NCBI GenBank assembly: GCA_900319905.1
Contig: ONQB01000006.1
Location: 1-64,000 of the forward strand
DNA length: 64,000 bases
Origin: an uncultured Prevotella sp.
GTDB taxonomy: Bacteria > Bacteroidota > Bacteroidia > Bacteroidales > Bacteroidaceae
Reading direction: 5' to 3'
Shown here: in pieces, positions 41,001 through 49,081 of the stretch
How positions within the stretch are numbered: position 1 is the stretch's first letter
How the letters are laid out: each line of letters starts with the position of its first letter
The notes under the pieces: generated by a model
The model's input: only the letters and a program-made list of their open reading frames with translations
What the model was told of the DNA's origin: nothing
The model's database searches: none
Position numbers and translations under genes: made by a program

Positions 41001-42992
41001 ATGGACAACAATGCATTGATGCAACAGCTCGTCGACGAGCTCAACCAAGCCTCAGATGCTTACTATAATGGTCGTGGTGAACTGATGACTGACTACGAGT
41101 GGGACGCCAAGTTCGACCAGTTGCGCCGGTTGGAAGAAGCCACCGGTGAGGTACTTCCCGACTCTCCTACTCACAAGGTCTCGGCCGACACCACCGCCGG
41201 CCAGAAGGAAGCGCACGAATACCCGGCACTCTCCCTGGCCAAGACCAAGAAACGCGACGACCTCGCCAAATGGGCCGAGGGACGTCCCATCTGGCTGTCA
41301 TGGAAGCTTGACGGACTGACGCTCGTCGTCACCTACGACGATGGACGGCTGACGAAGGTTGTCACACGGGGCGATGGTCACATCGGCACCAACATCACCC
41401 ACCTGGCCAAAGCCATCGATGGCATACCACAGCACGTCAAGGCAGGCGGCCACCTTGTCGTGCGCGGCGAGGCCGTCATCAGCTACGACGACTTCGAACG
41501 CTTCAACCTTGAGAGTGACGAGGAATACGCCAATCCCCGCAACCTTGCCTCGGGCTCGCTGACGCTTAAGGATCCTGCAGAAGTGGCTAAGCGTCACATC
41601 CATTGGATACCGTTCACACTGGTGCATACCGACGAGACAATCCGGTCGTGGGGTCAGCGCATGGACTATCTGCGGAAGGCAGGACTGGGATGTGTGGACC
41701 ATGAATTGATAGAGCAACCCACGCTGGAACATATCACGGAAGTGATTGACCGATGGACACTGAAGGTGACCAACAAGCAGAACCCCTACCCTGTCGACGG
41801 TCTCGTCATCACCTACGACGATACCGACTACGCAGCCACGGGATCGGTGACGGGCCACCATGCCACCCGCGCCGGCTACGCCTTCAAATGGGCCGACGAA
41901 AGCGCAGAAACTGAGCTCGAGCACATAGAGTGGAGCTGCGCCGCTTCCACCATCTCACCCGTCGCCGTGTTCAAACCCGTCGAACTAGAGGGCACCACCG
42001 TCAAGCGCGCCTCTCTGTGCAATATCAGCGAGTGCGAACGACTGGGCATTGGCGACAAAGGCTCGAAGGTGGAAGTAATCAAAGCCAACAAGATCATCCC
42101 CAAGGTAATACGTGTGGTCAGCGCCGAAGGACAACTGACTATCCCCGCCCACTGTCCCGTGTGCGGAGCACCCACCGAGGTGACCGTCAGCCCGGCCAGT
42201 GGCACGAAGACACTGCACTGCACCAACAAGCATTGCCCGGCCAAACAACTCAAAAAGTTCGCCCGCTTCGTCTCAAAAGAAGGAATGAATGTCGACGGCA
42301 TCTCGGAACAGACACTGCAGCGGTTCATCAACCTGGGATGGATCAAGGACTATGCCGACATCTACCATCTGCCAGAACATGAGCAGGAGATAGCCCGACT
42401 TGACGGCTTCAAGGAGAAGTCGGCTTCCAACATCGTGAAGTCGGTGGAAAAAGCGCGTCACGTGGAAGCCCACCGCCTGCTCTATGCACTCTGTATTCCG
42501 CTCTGCGGACAGGACGTGTGCAAGCGTCTGCTGTCGGCTTACTCCCTGCACGACCTCGTAACTGTGGCTGCCAACCCACAACAACCAACCCTCTTTGCCC
42601 CTAAGCCTGAGGACTTGTTGGCTACCATTCCCGGTATCGGACCGGAGAAGGCAGGCTCGTTTGTCAAATGGTTTCAAGACAAGGCCAACTACGACGTTTT
42701 CGAGCGGTTGCTGCAACTCATCACCGTTGAACAACAGTCGACGGCGGCCACGGGTGACAAGTGTAAAGACCTGACGTTCGTCATAACCGGCGATGTGCAC
42801 CACTACAAAAACCGTAACGAGTTGAAGGCTTATATTGAGAGTCAAGGCGGTAAGGTGACGGGATCAGTAAGCAAGTCAACCAGCTTCCTCATCAACAACG
42901 ACGTCAACTCCACCAGCGGTAAAAACCAGAAGGCGCACCAGTATGGCACGCCTATCATCTCCGAGGACGAGTTCATCGAACGCTTCGGATGA
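41001..42992 (+). CDS. Divergent NAD-dependent DNA ligase (LigA-like)
   Basis: 663 residues, near normal LigA length. Order: N-terminal Ia-like region (SDAYYNGRGELMTDYEWDAK), nucleotidyltransferase with adenylated Lys102 in SWKLDGLT, motif VRGEA (154-158), DGLVITYDD (266-274; usually DGVVIK), OB fold, four-Cys zinc finger (C385, C388, C407, C412), helix-hairpin-helix (IPGIGPEKAGS) and a C-terminal BRCT domain (LTFVITGDVHHYKNRNELKA). Usual motifs are altered: GSLRQ reads GSLTLKD, and the GRTG of the OB entry reads SCAASTI. Joins nicks using NAD. It may be a second ligase or the only one; the window cannot tell. Confidence 0.88.
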   Translation: MDNNALMQQLVDELNQASDAYYNGRGELMTDYEWDAKFDQLRRLEEATGEVLPDSPTHKVSADTTAGQKEAHEYPALSLAKTKKRDDLAKWAEGRPIWLSWKLDGLTLVVTYDDGRLTKVVTRGDGHIGTNITHLAKAIDGIPQHVKAGGHLVVRGEAVISYDDFERFNLESDEEYANPRNLASGSLTLKDPAEVAKRHIHWIPFTLVHTDETIRSWGQRMDYLRKAGLGCVDHELIEQPTLEHITEVIDRWTLKVTNKQNPYPVDGLVITYDDTDYAATGSVTGHHATRAGYAFKWADESAETELEHIEWSCAASTISPVAVFKPVELEGTTVKRASLCNISECERLGIGDKGSKVEVIKANKIIPKVIRVVSAEGQLTIPAHCPVCGAPTEVTVSPASGTKTLHCTNKHCPAKQLKKFARFVSKEGMNVDGISEQTLQRFINLGWIKDYADIYHLPEHEQEIARLDGFKEKSASNIVKSVEKARHVEAHRLLYALCIPLCGQDVCKRLLSAYSLHDLVTVAANPQQPTLFAPKPEDLLATIPGIGPEKAGSFVKWFQDKANYDVFERLLQLITVEQQSTAATGDKCKDLTFVITGDVHHYKNRNELKAYIESQGGKVTGSVSKSTSFLINNDVNSTSGKNQKAHQYGTPIISEDEFIERFG

Positions 42993-43045
42993 TTACTTTT
43001 GGTTACTTTTATCTCCAACAAAGCAGCTTACTGTGAAAGTTTTCG

Positions 43046-43053
43046 TAACTTTG
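43046..43053 (+). promoter_or_regulatory. -7 promoter element of trmD
   Basis: TAACTTTG, 62 bases before the trmD ATG. Confidence 0.75.
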
Positions 43054-43061
43054 CACACATT

Positions 43062-43094
43062 ATTATATTGACATTATATTGAGATTATATTGAG
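43062..43094 (+). repeat. 11-bp tandem repeat in the trmD leader
   Basis: Three copies of ATTATATTGA(C/G), starting at 43062, 43073 and 43084. They begin about where transcription should start and fill the leader. Confidence 0.85.
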
Positions 43095-43115
43095 ATATTA
43101 CATAGATACCACTTC

Positions 43116-43793
43116 ATGAGAATAGATATCATCACCGTATTGCCCGAAATGATTGAGGGCTTCGTTCAGGAAAGCATACTGGCCAGGGCACAAAAGAAAG
43201 GTCTGGCCGAGATTCATCTTCACAACCTTCGCGACTACACGCTCGACAAATGGCGCCGTGTAGACGATTATCCCTATGGCGGTTTTGCCGGCATGGTGAT
43301 GCAGTGCGAGCCCATCGACCGTTGCATCAGTGCTCTGAAGGCCGAGCGCGACTACGATGATGTCATCTACGTCTCGCCCGACGGTGAGCGTTTCGACCAG
43401 AAAATGGCCAATGACATGAGTCTGCAAGAAAACCTCATCATTCTCTGCGGCCACTACAAAGGCATCGACCAGCGTGTGCGCGACCATCTCATCACCCGTG
43501 AGATCAGTGTGGGCGACTTCGTACTGACGGGTGGCGAGCTCGCTGCAGCCGTCATCACCGATGCCGTGGTACGTCTCGTACCGGGCGTGATAAGCGATGA
43601 CCAAAGCGCTCTCTCAGATTGTTTTCAGGACGACCTCCTCGCCGCACCCATCTACACACGTCCTGCCGACTACAAGGGATGGAAGGTACCCGACATTCTG
43701 CTCAGCGGCAACGAAGCTAAGATCAAGCAATGGGAAATGGACCAGGCACTGGAGCGTACCAAGCGCCTGCGCCCCGACCTGCTCAAGAAATAA
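43116..43793 (+). CDS. trmD: tRNA (guanine-N1-)-methyltransferase
   Basis: 225 residues. Methylates G37 of tRNAs next to the anticodon. SPOUT-type knot: [37 protein letters not shown] and [16 protein letters not shown], all standard TrmD motifs, with catalytic Asp in the GDFVLTGGE loop. C-terminal helix [20 protein letters not shown]. The next gene starts 12 bases later, so both may be co-transcribed. Confidence 0.97.
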   Translation: MRIDIITVLPEMIEGFVQESILARAQKKGLAEIHLHNLRDYTLDKWRRVDDYPYGGFAGMVMQCEPIDRCISALKAERDYDDVIYVSPDGERFDQKMANDMSLQENLIILCGHYKGIDQRVRDHLITREISVGDFVLTGGELAAAVITDAVVRLVPGVISDDQSALSDCFQDDLLAAPIYTRPADYKGWKVPDILLSGNEAKIKQWEMDQALERTKRLRPDLLKK

Positions 43794-43805
43794 CATACCC
43801 TACTG

Positions 43806-44168
43806 GTGAACAATCTGACATCACATCGTCGTCGCCTTGCCGCACAACTGCTGTTGGCAGTGTTCCTGCCAATGTTGTTGCTGGCTTCCCTGCACCATCA
43901 CGACCTGAACGTGAGGGCACAGGAGACGACATGTTATGCCTGCCAGCACCATGTTCACCACAATGGCCATCTGGTTGCCAACCCTCAGCACATTTGTAGC
44001 TGTGTGCTGTGTCATTTTCTCACTCTTCCTTATCTTCCCTCATCAGCTGTCGTCACACCCAAGCCATGCAGCACGCAACACACTTGCATGACGCGCTGCA
44101 TCAATTGGATTGTCATCCGTCCACAGCTGGTCCAACTTGGCCGCGCCCCACCCGTTGTAAGATGCTGA
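43806..44168 (+). CDS. Cys/His-rich membrane protein next to a TonB receptor
   Basis: 120 residues from a GTG. One membrane segment or signal (about 11-28, RLAAQLLLAVFLPMLLLASL). Then HHH at 30-32, C43-x2-C46, clustered His (48, 49, 51, 52, 55, 62) and C64, C66, C69 before FLTLPYLP. This LCxFLxLPY pattern precedes TonB receptors in other Bacteroidetes, and such residues suggest a metal. Function not established; metal binding is inference. It sits 74 bases before the receptor gene. Confidence 0.75.
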   Translation: MNNLTSHRRRLAAQLLLAVFLPMLLLASLHHHDLNVRAQETTCYACQHHVHHNGHLVANPQHICSCVLCHFLTLPYLPSSAVVTPKPCSTQHTCMTRCINWIVIRPQLVQLGRAPPVVRC

Positions 44169-44242
44169 CATGTCTCTACGACCTGTCAATAGCGTAGAAG
44201 ACCATCTTTTATTCATCATCATCTTACAACAAATATTCAACG

Positions 44243-46531
44243 ATGCGAAAATATCTATATCTGTTGTTGGGCGCATTGATGTGCCTGACAGCACATACTG
44301 TGGCCGTAGCTGATCCCATTCCGAGCGGTCCCACGAGCAATCTCAGCGGCAAAGTAACCGACAAAATAGACAACAGTCCTTTGGTGGGCGTTGTCATCAC
44401 CATTCCCGAACTCTCCGAAGGCACAACCACCGATGCCGACGGCAACTATTCCTTCTCAAGCCTGCCAAGACGCATTCTGACACTGCAGGTGAGCTATCTC
44501 GGTCATCAGACTATTCTGCGCAAGGTTGATCTCACACAGACAACGAAGGCTGACTTTGTGATGCAGGAGTCCAATGCCATGCTCAACGAAGTTGTTGTGA
44601 CCGGGCTCACGGGCAGAGCAGTGCAGAGAGACGCCCCGATTCCCGAGAGCGTTGTCACGGCCGACCAACTGAGAGGAACGGCTTCCACCAACATCATCGA
44701 CGCCCTGAGCCATCAGCCTGGCGTAGCTCAGATCACGACCGGTGGCGGCATCTCCAAACCCGTCATCCGAGGACTGGGCTTCAACCGGCTCGTCGTGGTC
44801 AGCGACGGCATCAGACAGGAAGGTAACCAATGGGGCGACGAGCATGGCATTGAAGTAGACGACCAGAGCATATCGTCGGCTGAGATCATCAAAGGTCCTG
44901 CATCACTCATGTATGGCAGCGATGCCATGGCAGGCGTGATCATTCTCCATGACGACCCGATGATGGCTCGCAACACTCAAGCAGCCAGTGCAACCACAGA
45001 ATATCAAAGCAATACGGGACTGTTTGGCTACTCTGTCAACTTCCGCGGCAACACCAACGGCTGGCTCTACAGCGGACGGTGGTCAGACAAGATGGCGCAC
45101 GACTACCACAATGCCCTCGACCACTATGTAATCGGCACACGCTTCAGACAGCGCGCCGCTGAAGCCTCCACCGGCTACAACGGCAATTGGGGATACTCTC
45201 ACCTGAAACTCAGCTACTTCCACCTGACACCAGGTATTGCTGAAGGCGAGCGCAACGACCACAGCACCGACTACGGCAAGACGCTCCCCTTTCAACAGGT
45301 TCACCACTACAAAGCCGTGAGCGATAATGCTTTCTACATCGGAAATGCCACGCTGAGCACACTCATCGGCTACCAACAGAACAGACGACAGGAATATGAA
45401 GAGAGCGCTCAGACACCCGGCCTTGACATGCAACTGCATACCCTCAACTACGACCTCCATCTGTCACTACCCGAGCAGAACACCTGGAAGATGACAATCG
45501 GCGTAGGTGGCATGTGGCAACGCAATCTCAATAAAGGGGATGAGTATCTCATTCCCGGTTACCAGCTCTTCGACATCGGCACCTATGCCACCTCTTCTTA
45601 TAAGGCAGGCGACTGGACGCTGTCGGGCGGCCTGCGCCTCGACCATCGCCATGTACATACCTTCCTGTTGGATGACCTCTTCAGCAGCTTATCGCGCAAC
45701 TTCACAAGTCTGTCCGGCAGTGTAGGAGCCGTGTGGCATCCGACCAGCCAACTGAACATCCGAATGAATGCGGCACGAGGGTTCCGTGCACCCAACATCG
45801 GAGAACTGTCGGCCAATGGTGTACACGAGGGCACCCAACAATACCTCTTGGGCAACGGTAACCTCAAGGCGGAGCACAGCTGGCAGTTCGACATTGGTGC
45901 AGACTATACCTCTGCCTGGCTCACTACACAACTGAGCCTTTTCGCCAACTTCATCGACAACTACATCTATAGTGCCCGTCTGGCCAATCAAACCAAGAAC
46001 AACGTGCCCGTCTATCAATACACACAGGGATCGGCACGGCTGTTAGGCGGCGAGGGCCTCATCGACATACACCCTATCGCTCGCCTTCACTGGCAAAACA
46101 CTTTCTCCTACGTCAACAGCGTGCAACTGCACCAGCCACACGATTCAAAGTACCTGCCCATGACACCTGCTCCCCGATGGGAAGCACAGCTGCGATATAC
46201 CCTTATAGAAGACGGACAGCACCTTCATCATACCTATGTAGCGGCCAACATGGAGTGTAACCTGAGGCAAAACCACTATTATGCACTCGGCGGCACAGAG
46301 ACGGCCACACCCTCATACACGCTGTTCGGTCTGACAGCAGGCACAGCACTTAAACTACACGGCCGCAATCACGCAACGCTCTCCGTGACTGCGGACAATC
46401 TTTTCAACCGTGCCTACCAAAGCCATCTCAGCCGACTGAAATATATAGGTGGCATAAATGAGGCAAACGGACGCAGCGGACTGTACAACATGGGACGTAA
46501 CGTCACGGTCAAGCTTGCGTTGGAACTGTAA
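44243..46531 (+). CDS. TonB-dependent receptor, probably for a metal
   Basis: 762 residues. Signal peptide about 1-24. A carboxypeptidase-D regulatory-like domain (NLSGKVTDKIDNSPLVGVVI to VSYLGHQTI) precedes the plug (VTADQLRGTASTNIIDALSH, then GVAQITTGGGISKPVIRGLG and IEIIKGPASLMYGSDAMAGV-like). The 22-strand barrel ends KLALEL. His-rich stretches occur in loops (LDHRHVHTF, HLHHTY). Size, plug and the Cys/His-rich neighbour resemble zinc receptors of the ZnuD group; copper or another ligand is possible. No SusD partner is present, arguing against glycan uptake. Confidence 0.88.
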   Translation: MRKYLYLLLGALMCLTAHTVAVADPIPSGPTSNLSGKVTDKIDNSPLVGVVITIPELSEGTTTDADGNYSFSSLPRRILTLQVSYLGHQTILRKVDLTQTTKADFVMQESNAMLNEVVVTGLTGRAVQRDAPIPESVVTADQLRGTASTNIIDALSHQPGVAQITTGGGISKPVIRGLGFNRLVVVSDGIRQEGNQWGDEHGIEVDDQSISSAEIIKGPASLMYGSDAMAGVIILHDDPMMARNTQAASATTEYQSNTGLFGYSVNFRGNTNGWLYSGRWSDKMAHDYHNALDHYVIGTRFRQRAAEASTGYNGNWGYSHLKLSYFHLTPGIAEGERNDHSTDYGKTLPFQQVHHYKAVSDNAFYIGNATLSTLIGYQQNRRQEYEESAQTPGLDMQLHTLNYDLHLSLPEQNTWKMTIGVGGMWQRNLNKGDEYLIPGYQLFDIGTYATSSYKAGDWTLSGGLRLDHRHVHTFLLDDLFSSLSRNFTSLSGSVGAVWHPTSQLNIRMNAARGFRAPNIGELSANGVHEGTQQYLLGNGNLKAEHSWQFDIGADYTSAWLTTQLSLFANFIDNYIYSARLANQTKNNVPVYQYTQGSARLLGGEGLIDIHPIARLHWQNTFSYVNSVQLHQPHDSKYLPMTPAPRWEAQLRYTLIEDGQHLHHTYVAANMECNLRQNHYYALGGTETATPSYTLFGLTAGTALKLHGRNHATLSVTADNLFNRAYQSHLSRLKYIGGINEANGRSGLYNMGRNVTVKLALEL

Positions 46532-46564
46532 GATTCCTGTCATATGTCAAAGCGTGGCGGCCGT

Positions 46565-46630
46565 CACAATTAAGTGAAACGGTCGCCACAATTATGTGAA
46601 GCGACCGCCACAGTTGTGCGTGACGGTCGC
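46565..46630. repeat. Three tandem copies of a 22-bp unit after the TonB receptor gene
   Basis: Units start at 46565, 46587 and 46609. Each begins CAC and holds a near-palindrome (CACAATTAAGTG, CACAATTATGTG, CACAGTTGTGCG), then ACGGTCGC or its inverse-like GCGACCGC. The 7-mers CGGTCGC, GCGACCG and CGGTCGC alternate, so the middle one can pair with either neighbour in mutually exclusive hairpins. Lies 34 bases after the stop codon, between convergent genes. Confidence 0.85.
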
Positions 46631-46662
46631 AATAGTTTGTCGTCCCGACTGTCTGTCAAACT

Positions 46663-47511
46663 TTATCTGACACCGACGGCAAACTCTTCGCCCAGCTGGA
46701 AGCCCTCCTCATAGAGCCGTTCAAGCCGTTCCACATTCTTCTCGATGCGCCTTACCTCCATAGGCCGCTTAGGGCGAATACAGATGATGCGTCCCTGGCG
46801 TTCCAAATCCTCTACCATCTGCAACTGCGTATTGTATGCCTTGATGCGGTGGCTTAATGCCACCCGAAGTCTTGGATAGTTCTTATAAATGAAATAAGGT
46901 ATCTTACGGTCAGATCCATCTTCGCGAAAGCCATAGTTGCGAGTAGAGATCACCACGTTGAACGGATGCCCCGTAGCCATGGCATGCTGTACCGGAATAG
47001 AATCGATGATGCCGCCGTCGAGCATGGGTTGCCCGTCGACCATTACGATCTTACTCACGAAAGGCAGACTGCTGGAAGCCCGACAGATATCGATGGCACG
47101 CTGACGATTGTGTTGTGTCTCATGAAGATACTCCGACCGACCCGTCAGGCAGTTGGTCGTGACCATCTCGAAGCCATCTGCATGACGGAAAAACTCATCA
47201 TAGTCAAAGGGGATGAGCTCGTTGGGGAAACGGTCGTAAAGCAGTTTCTGATCGAAGATGCAACCTTGCGTCACCAAATGACGCAGACCAATATAATTAT
47301 ATTTAGCCAGCATGTCAATGTTGGACAAACGTGCGCGACGCGGCTGGCGGGATATATAGCTCATGCCGTTGCAGGCGCCCGCCGACACCGCCACCACATA
47401 GTCGAAATAGAGGTGATGCTTCATGAAAGCATCGAGCACTCCACAGGTAAAAACACCGCGCATGCCACCGCCCTCAAGCACCAATCCGGTTGAATGAGTA
47501 TCAATCTGCAT
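46663..47511 (-). CDS. Patatin-like phospholipase
   Basis: 282 residues. Catalytic dyad: nucleophile Ser43 in VAVSAGACNG and Asp165 in MLDGGIIDSIPV. Oxyanion loop GLVLEGGGMRGVFTCGVLDAF at the N terminus. Cytoplasmic lipid acyl hydrolase of the YjjU-like group. Own -7 box 23 bases upstream. No operon partner. Confidence 0.93.
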   Translation of the reverse strand: MQIDTHSTGLVLEGGGMRGVFTCGVLDAFMKHHLYFDYVVAVSAGACNGMSYISRQPRRARLSNIDMLAKYNYIGLRHLVTQGCIFDQKLLYDRFPNELIPFDYDEFFRHADGFEMVTTNCLTGRSEYLHETQHNRQRAIDICRASSSLPFVSKIVMVDGQPMLDGGIIDSIPVQHAMATGHPFNVVISTRNYGFREDGSDRKIPYFIYKNYPRLRVALSHRIKAYNTQLQMVEDLERQGRIICIRPKRPMEVRRIEKNVERLERLYEEGFQLGEEFAVGVR

Positions 47512-47533
47512 AAAAGAAATATAATTTTACTTG

Positions 47534-47541
47534 CAAAAGTA
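47534..47541 (-). promoter_or_regulatory. -7 promoter element of the patatin-like gene
   Basis: The minus strand reads TACTTTTG, 22 bases before the ATG. Confidence 0.7.
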
Positions 47542-47563
47542 AGCATTTCTCTTGGAAAGTCAT

Positions 47564-47571
47564 TAACTTTG
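47564..47571 (+). promoter_or_regulatory. -7 promoter element of the M24 peptidase gene
   Basis: TAACTTTG, 28 bases before the ATG. Divergent from the patatin promoter. Confidence 0.75.
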
Positions 47572-47599
47572 CAATAAAAGTATTCAAAAATTCTTTACT

Positions 47600-49000
47600 A
47601 TGTTCAGAAAAGAGACCTACGTCAGCCGTCGCGCCGAGCTTAAGAAGCTTGTAAAGAGCGGAATTATCATTTTGTTTGGCAACAACAACTCACCCGCCAA
47701 CTATCCGTCTAACGCTTATTACCCGTTCAGGCAGGACTCTTCCTTCCTTTATTTTTTCGGACAGCAGCGTGACGGTCTCGTGGGTGTCATCGACATCGAC
47801 AACGACCGCGAGACGCTTGTGGGTGACGACATTGATATTGAGGACATCGTGTGGTACGGTTCGGTTGACAGTGTGAGCGACATGGCCGCCCAGGTGGGTG
47901 TGGCCCATACTGCACCAATGAAGGCCCTGAAGACCATCTGCAACGACGCCATGAGCCAGCACCGCACCATCCACTTCCTGCCTCCCTATCGTTTCGACAT
48001 CAAGCTTCAGATCTTCGACCTGTTGGGCATCCATCCCAACCAGCAGAAGGAGAGCGCCTCCATGCCGCTCATCAAGGCCATCGTGAAAATGCGTTCCACC
48101 AAAACCCCGGAAGAGATCGAACAACTGGAAAACGCAGCCATCATCGGCTATAAGATGCACACTGCCGGCATGCGCAATACAAAGCCCGGCCTGACAGAGA
48201 AATACGTGGCCGGCATTATCGACGGCGTAGCCCACTCCTATGGTTCGATGGTGAGCTTCGCCACCATCTACTCCCAGCACGGCGAGATCATGCACGGCAA
48301 CCCCTCAATGGCCAAACTGGAGAGTGGACGTCTCGTGCTCTGCGATGCCGGTGGCGAGAACATGGAGCACTACTGCTCCGACAATACCCGCACCTATCCT
48401 GTCAATGGTAAGTTCACGCAGCGGCAACTGGAGATTTACTCCATCGTGGAAGCCTGCCACGACTACGTGCTCAAGGTGGCCAAGCCCGGTGTGAAATATG
48501 CCGACGTTCACTTTGCCGTCTGCCGACTGATGTTCGACCGCCTTAAGGAACTGGGACTGGCCAAGGGTGACACTGAGGAAGCCGTGAAAGCCGGAGCACA
48601 CGCCATGTTCCTGCCCCACGGACTGGGACACATGATGGGCCTTGACGTGCATGATATGGAGAACCTCGACCAGATCAACGTAGGCTTCGACGAGGAGACA
48701 CGACCCAACCTCGAACAGTTTGGCACTAACTGCCTGCGCATGGGCCGCCGACTGGAAGAAGGATTCGTGGTGACCGACGAGCCCGGCATCTATTTCATTC
48801 CAGCCCTCATCGACGACTGGAAGGCAAGCGGACACTGCAAAGAGTTCCTCAACTTTGACAAACTCGAGACCTATAAGGACTTCGGAGGCATCCGTATTGA
48901 GGACGATGTGCTCATCACTAAAGACGGTTGCCGCTTCATCGGAAAGGACAGAATACCCTACCATCCGAAAGATATCGAAGAATTTATGGCAAATAACTAA
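47600..49000 (+). CDS. Xaa-Pro aminopeptidase (M24B)
   Basis: 466 residues. Removes N-terminal residues preceding proline. The N-terminal domain (about 1-170) has NNNSPANYPSNAYYPFRQDS and SFLYFFGQQRDGLVGVIDID. The pita-bread domain carries dinuclear metal ligands: Asp in LVLCDAGGE and SDNTRTYPVNG, His in PHGLGHMMGLDVHD, Glu in VTDEPGIYF and GGIRIEDDVLI. Cytoplasmic. Complete. Confidence 0.95.
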   Translation: MFRKETYVSRRAELKKLVKSGIIILFGNNNSPANYPSNAYYPFRQDSSFLYFFGQQRDGLVGVIDIDNDRETLVGDDIDIEDIVWYGSVDSVSDMAAQVGVAHTAPMKALKTICNDAMSQHRTIHFLPPYRFDIKLQIFDLLGIHPNQQKESASMPLIKAIVKMRSTKTPEEIEQLENAAIIGYKMHTAGMRNTKPGLTEKYVAGIIDGVAHSYGSMVSFATIYSQHGEIMHGNPSMAKLESGRLVLCDAGGENMEHYCSDNTRTYPVNGKFTQRQLEIYSIVEACHDYVLKVAKPGVKYADVHFAVCRLMFDRLKELGLAKGDTEEAVKAGAHAMFLPHGLGHMMGLDVHDMENLDQINVGFDEETRPNLEQFGTNCLRMGRRLEEGFVVTDEPGIYFIPALIDDWKASGHCKEFLNFDKLETYKDFGGIRIEDDVLITKDGCRFIGKDRIPYHPKDIEEFMANN

Positions 49001-49006
49001 AAAATT

Positions 49007-49048
49007 GTTAGTCAATTTTGCATAATCAAGCAAAATTGACTAACTTTG
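49007..49048 (+). promoter_or_regulatory. PepC-like gene promoter with perfect 15-bp dyad
   Basis: Arms GTTAGTCAATTTTGC (49007-49021) and GCAAAATTGACTAAC (49030-49044) are exact inverse copies, 8 bases apart. The right arm overlaps the TAACTTTG -7 box (49041-49048), 33 bases before the ATG. It starts six bases after the M24 stop, so it could be a terminator, an operator or both. Confidence 0.65.
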
Positions 49049-49081
49049 CAGCCGTAAACGAACAAAAATTATCATTAAAGA

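Noticed and set aside
43730..43999. 89-codon plus-strand frame overlapping trmD and the Cys/His-rich gene
   Set aside because: A frame-shifted reading of two better supported genes.
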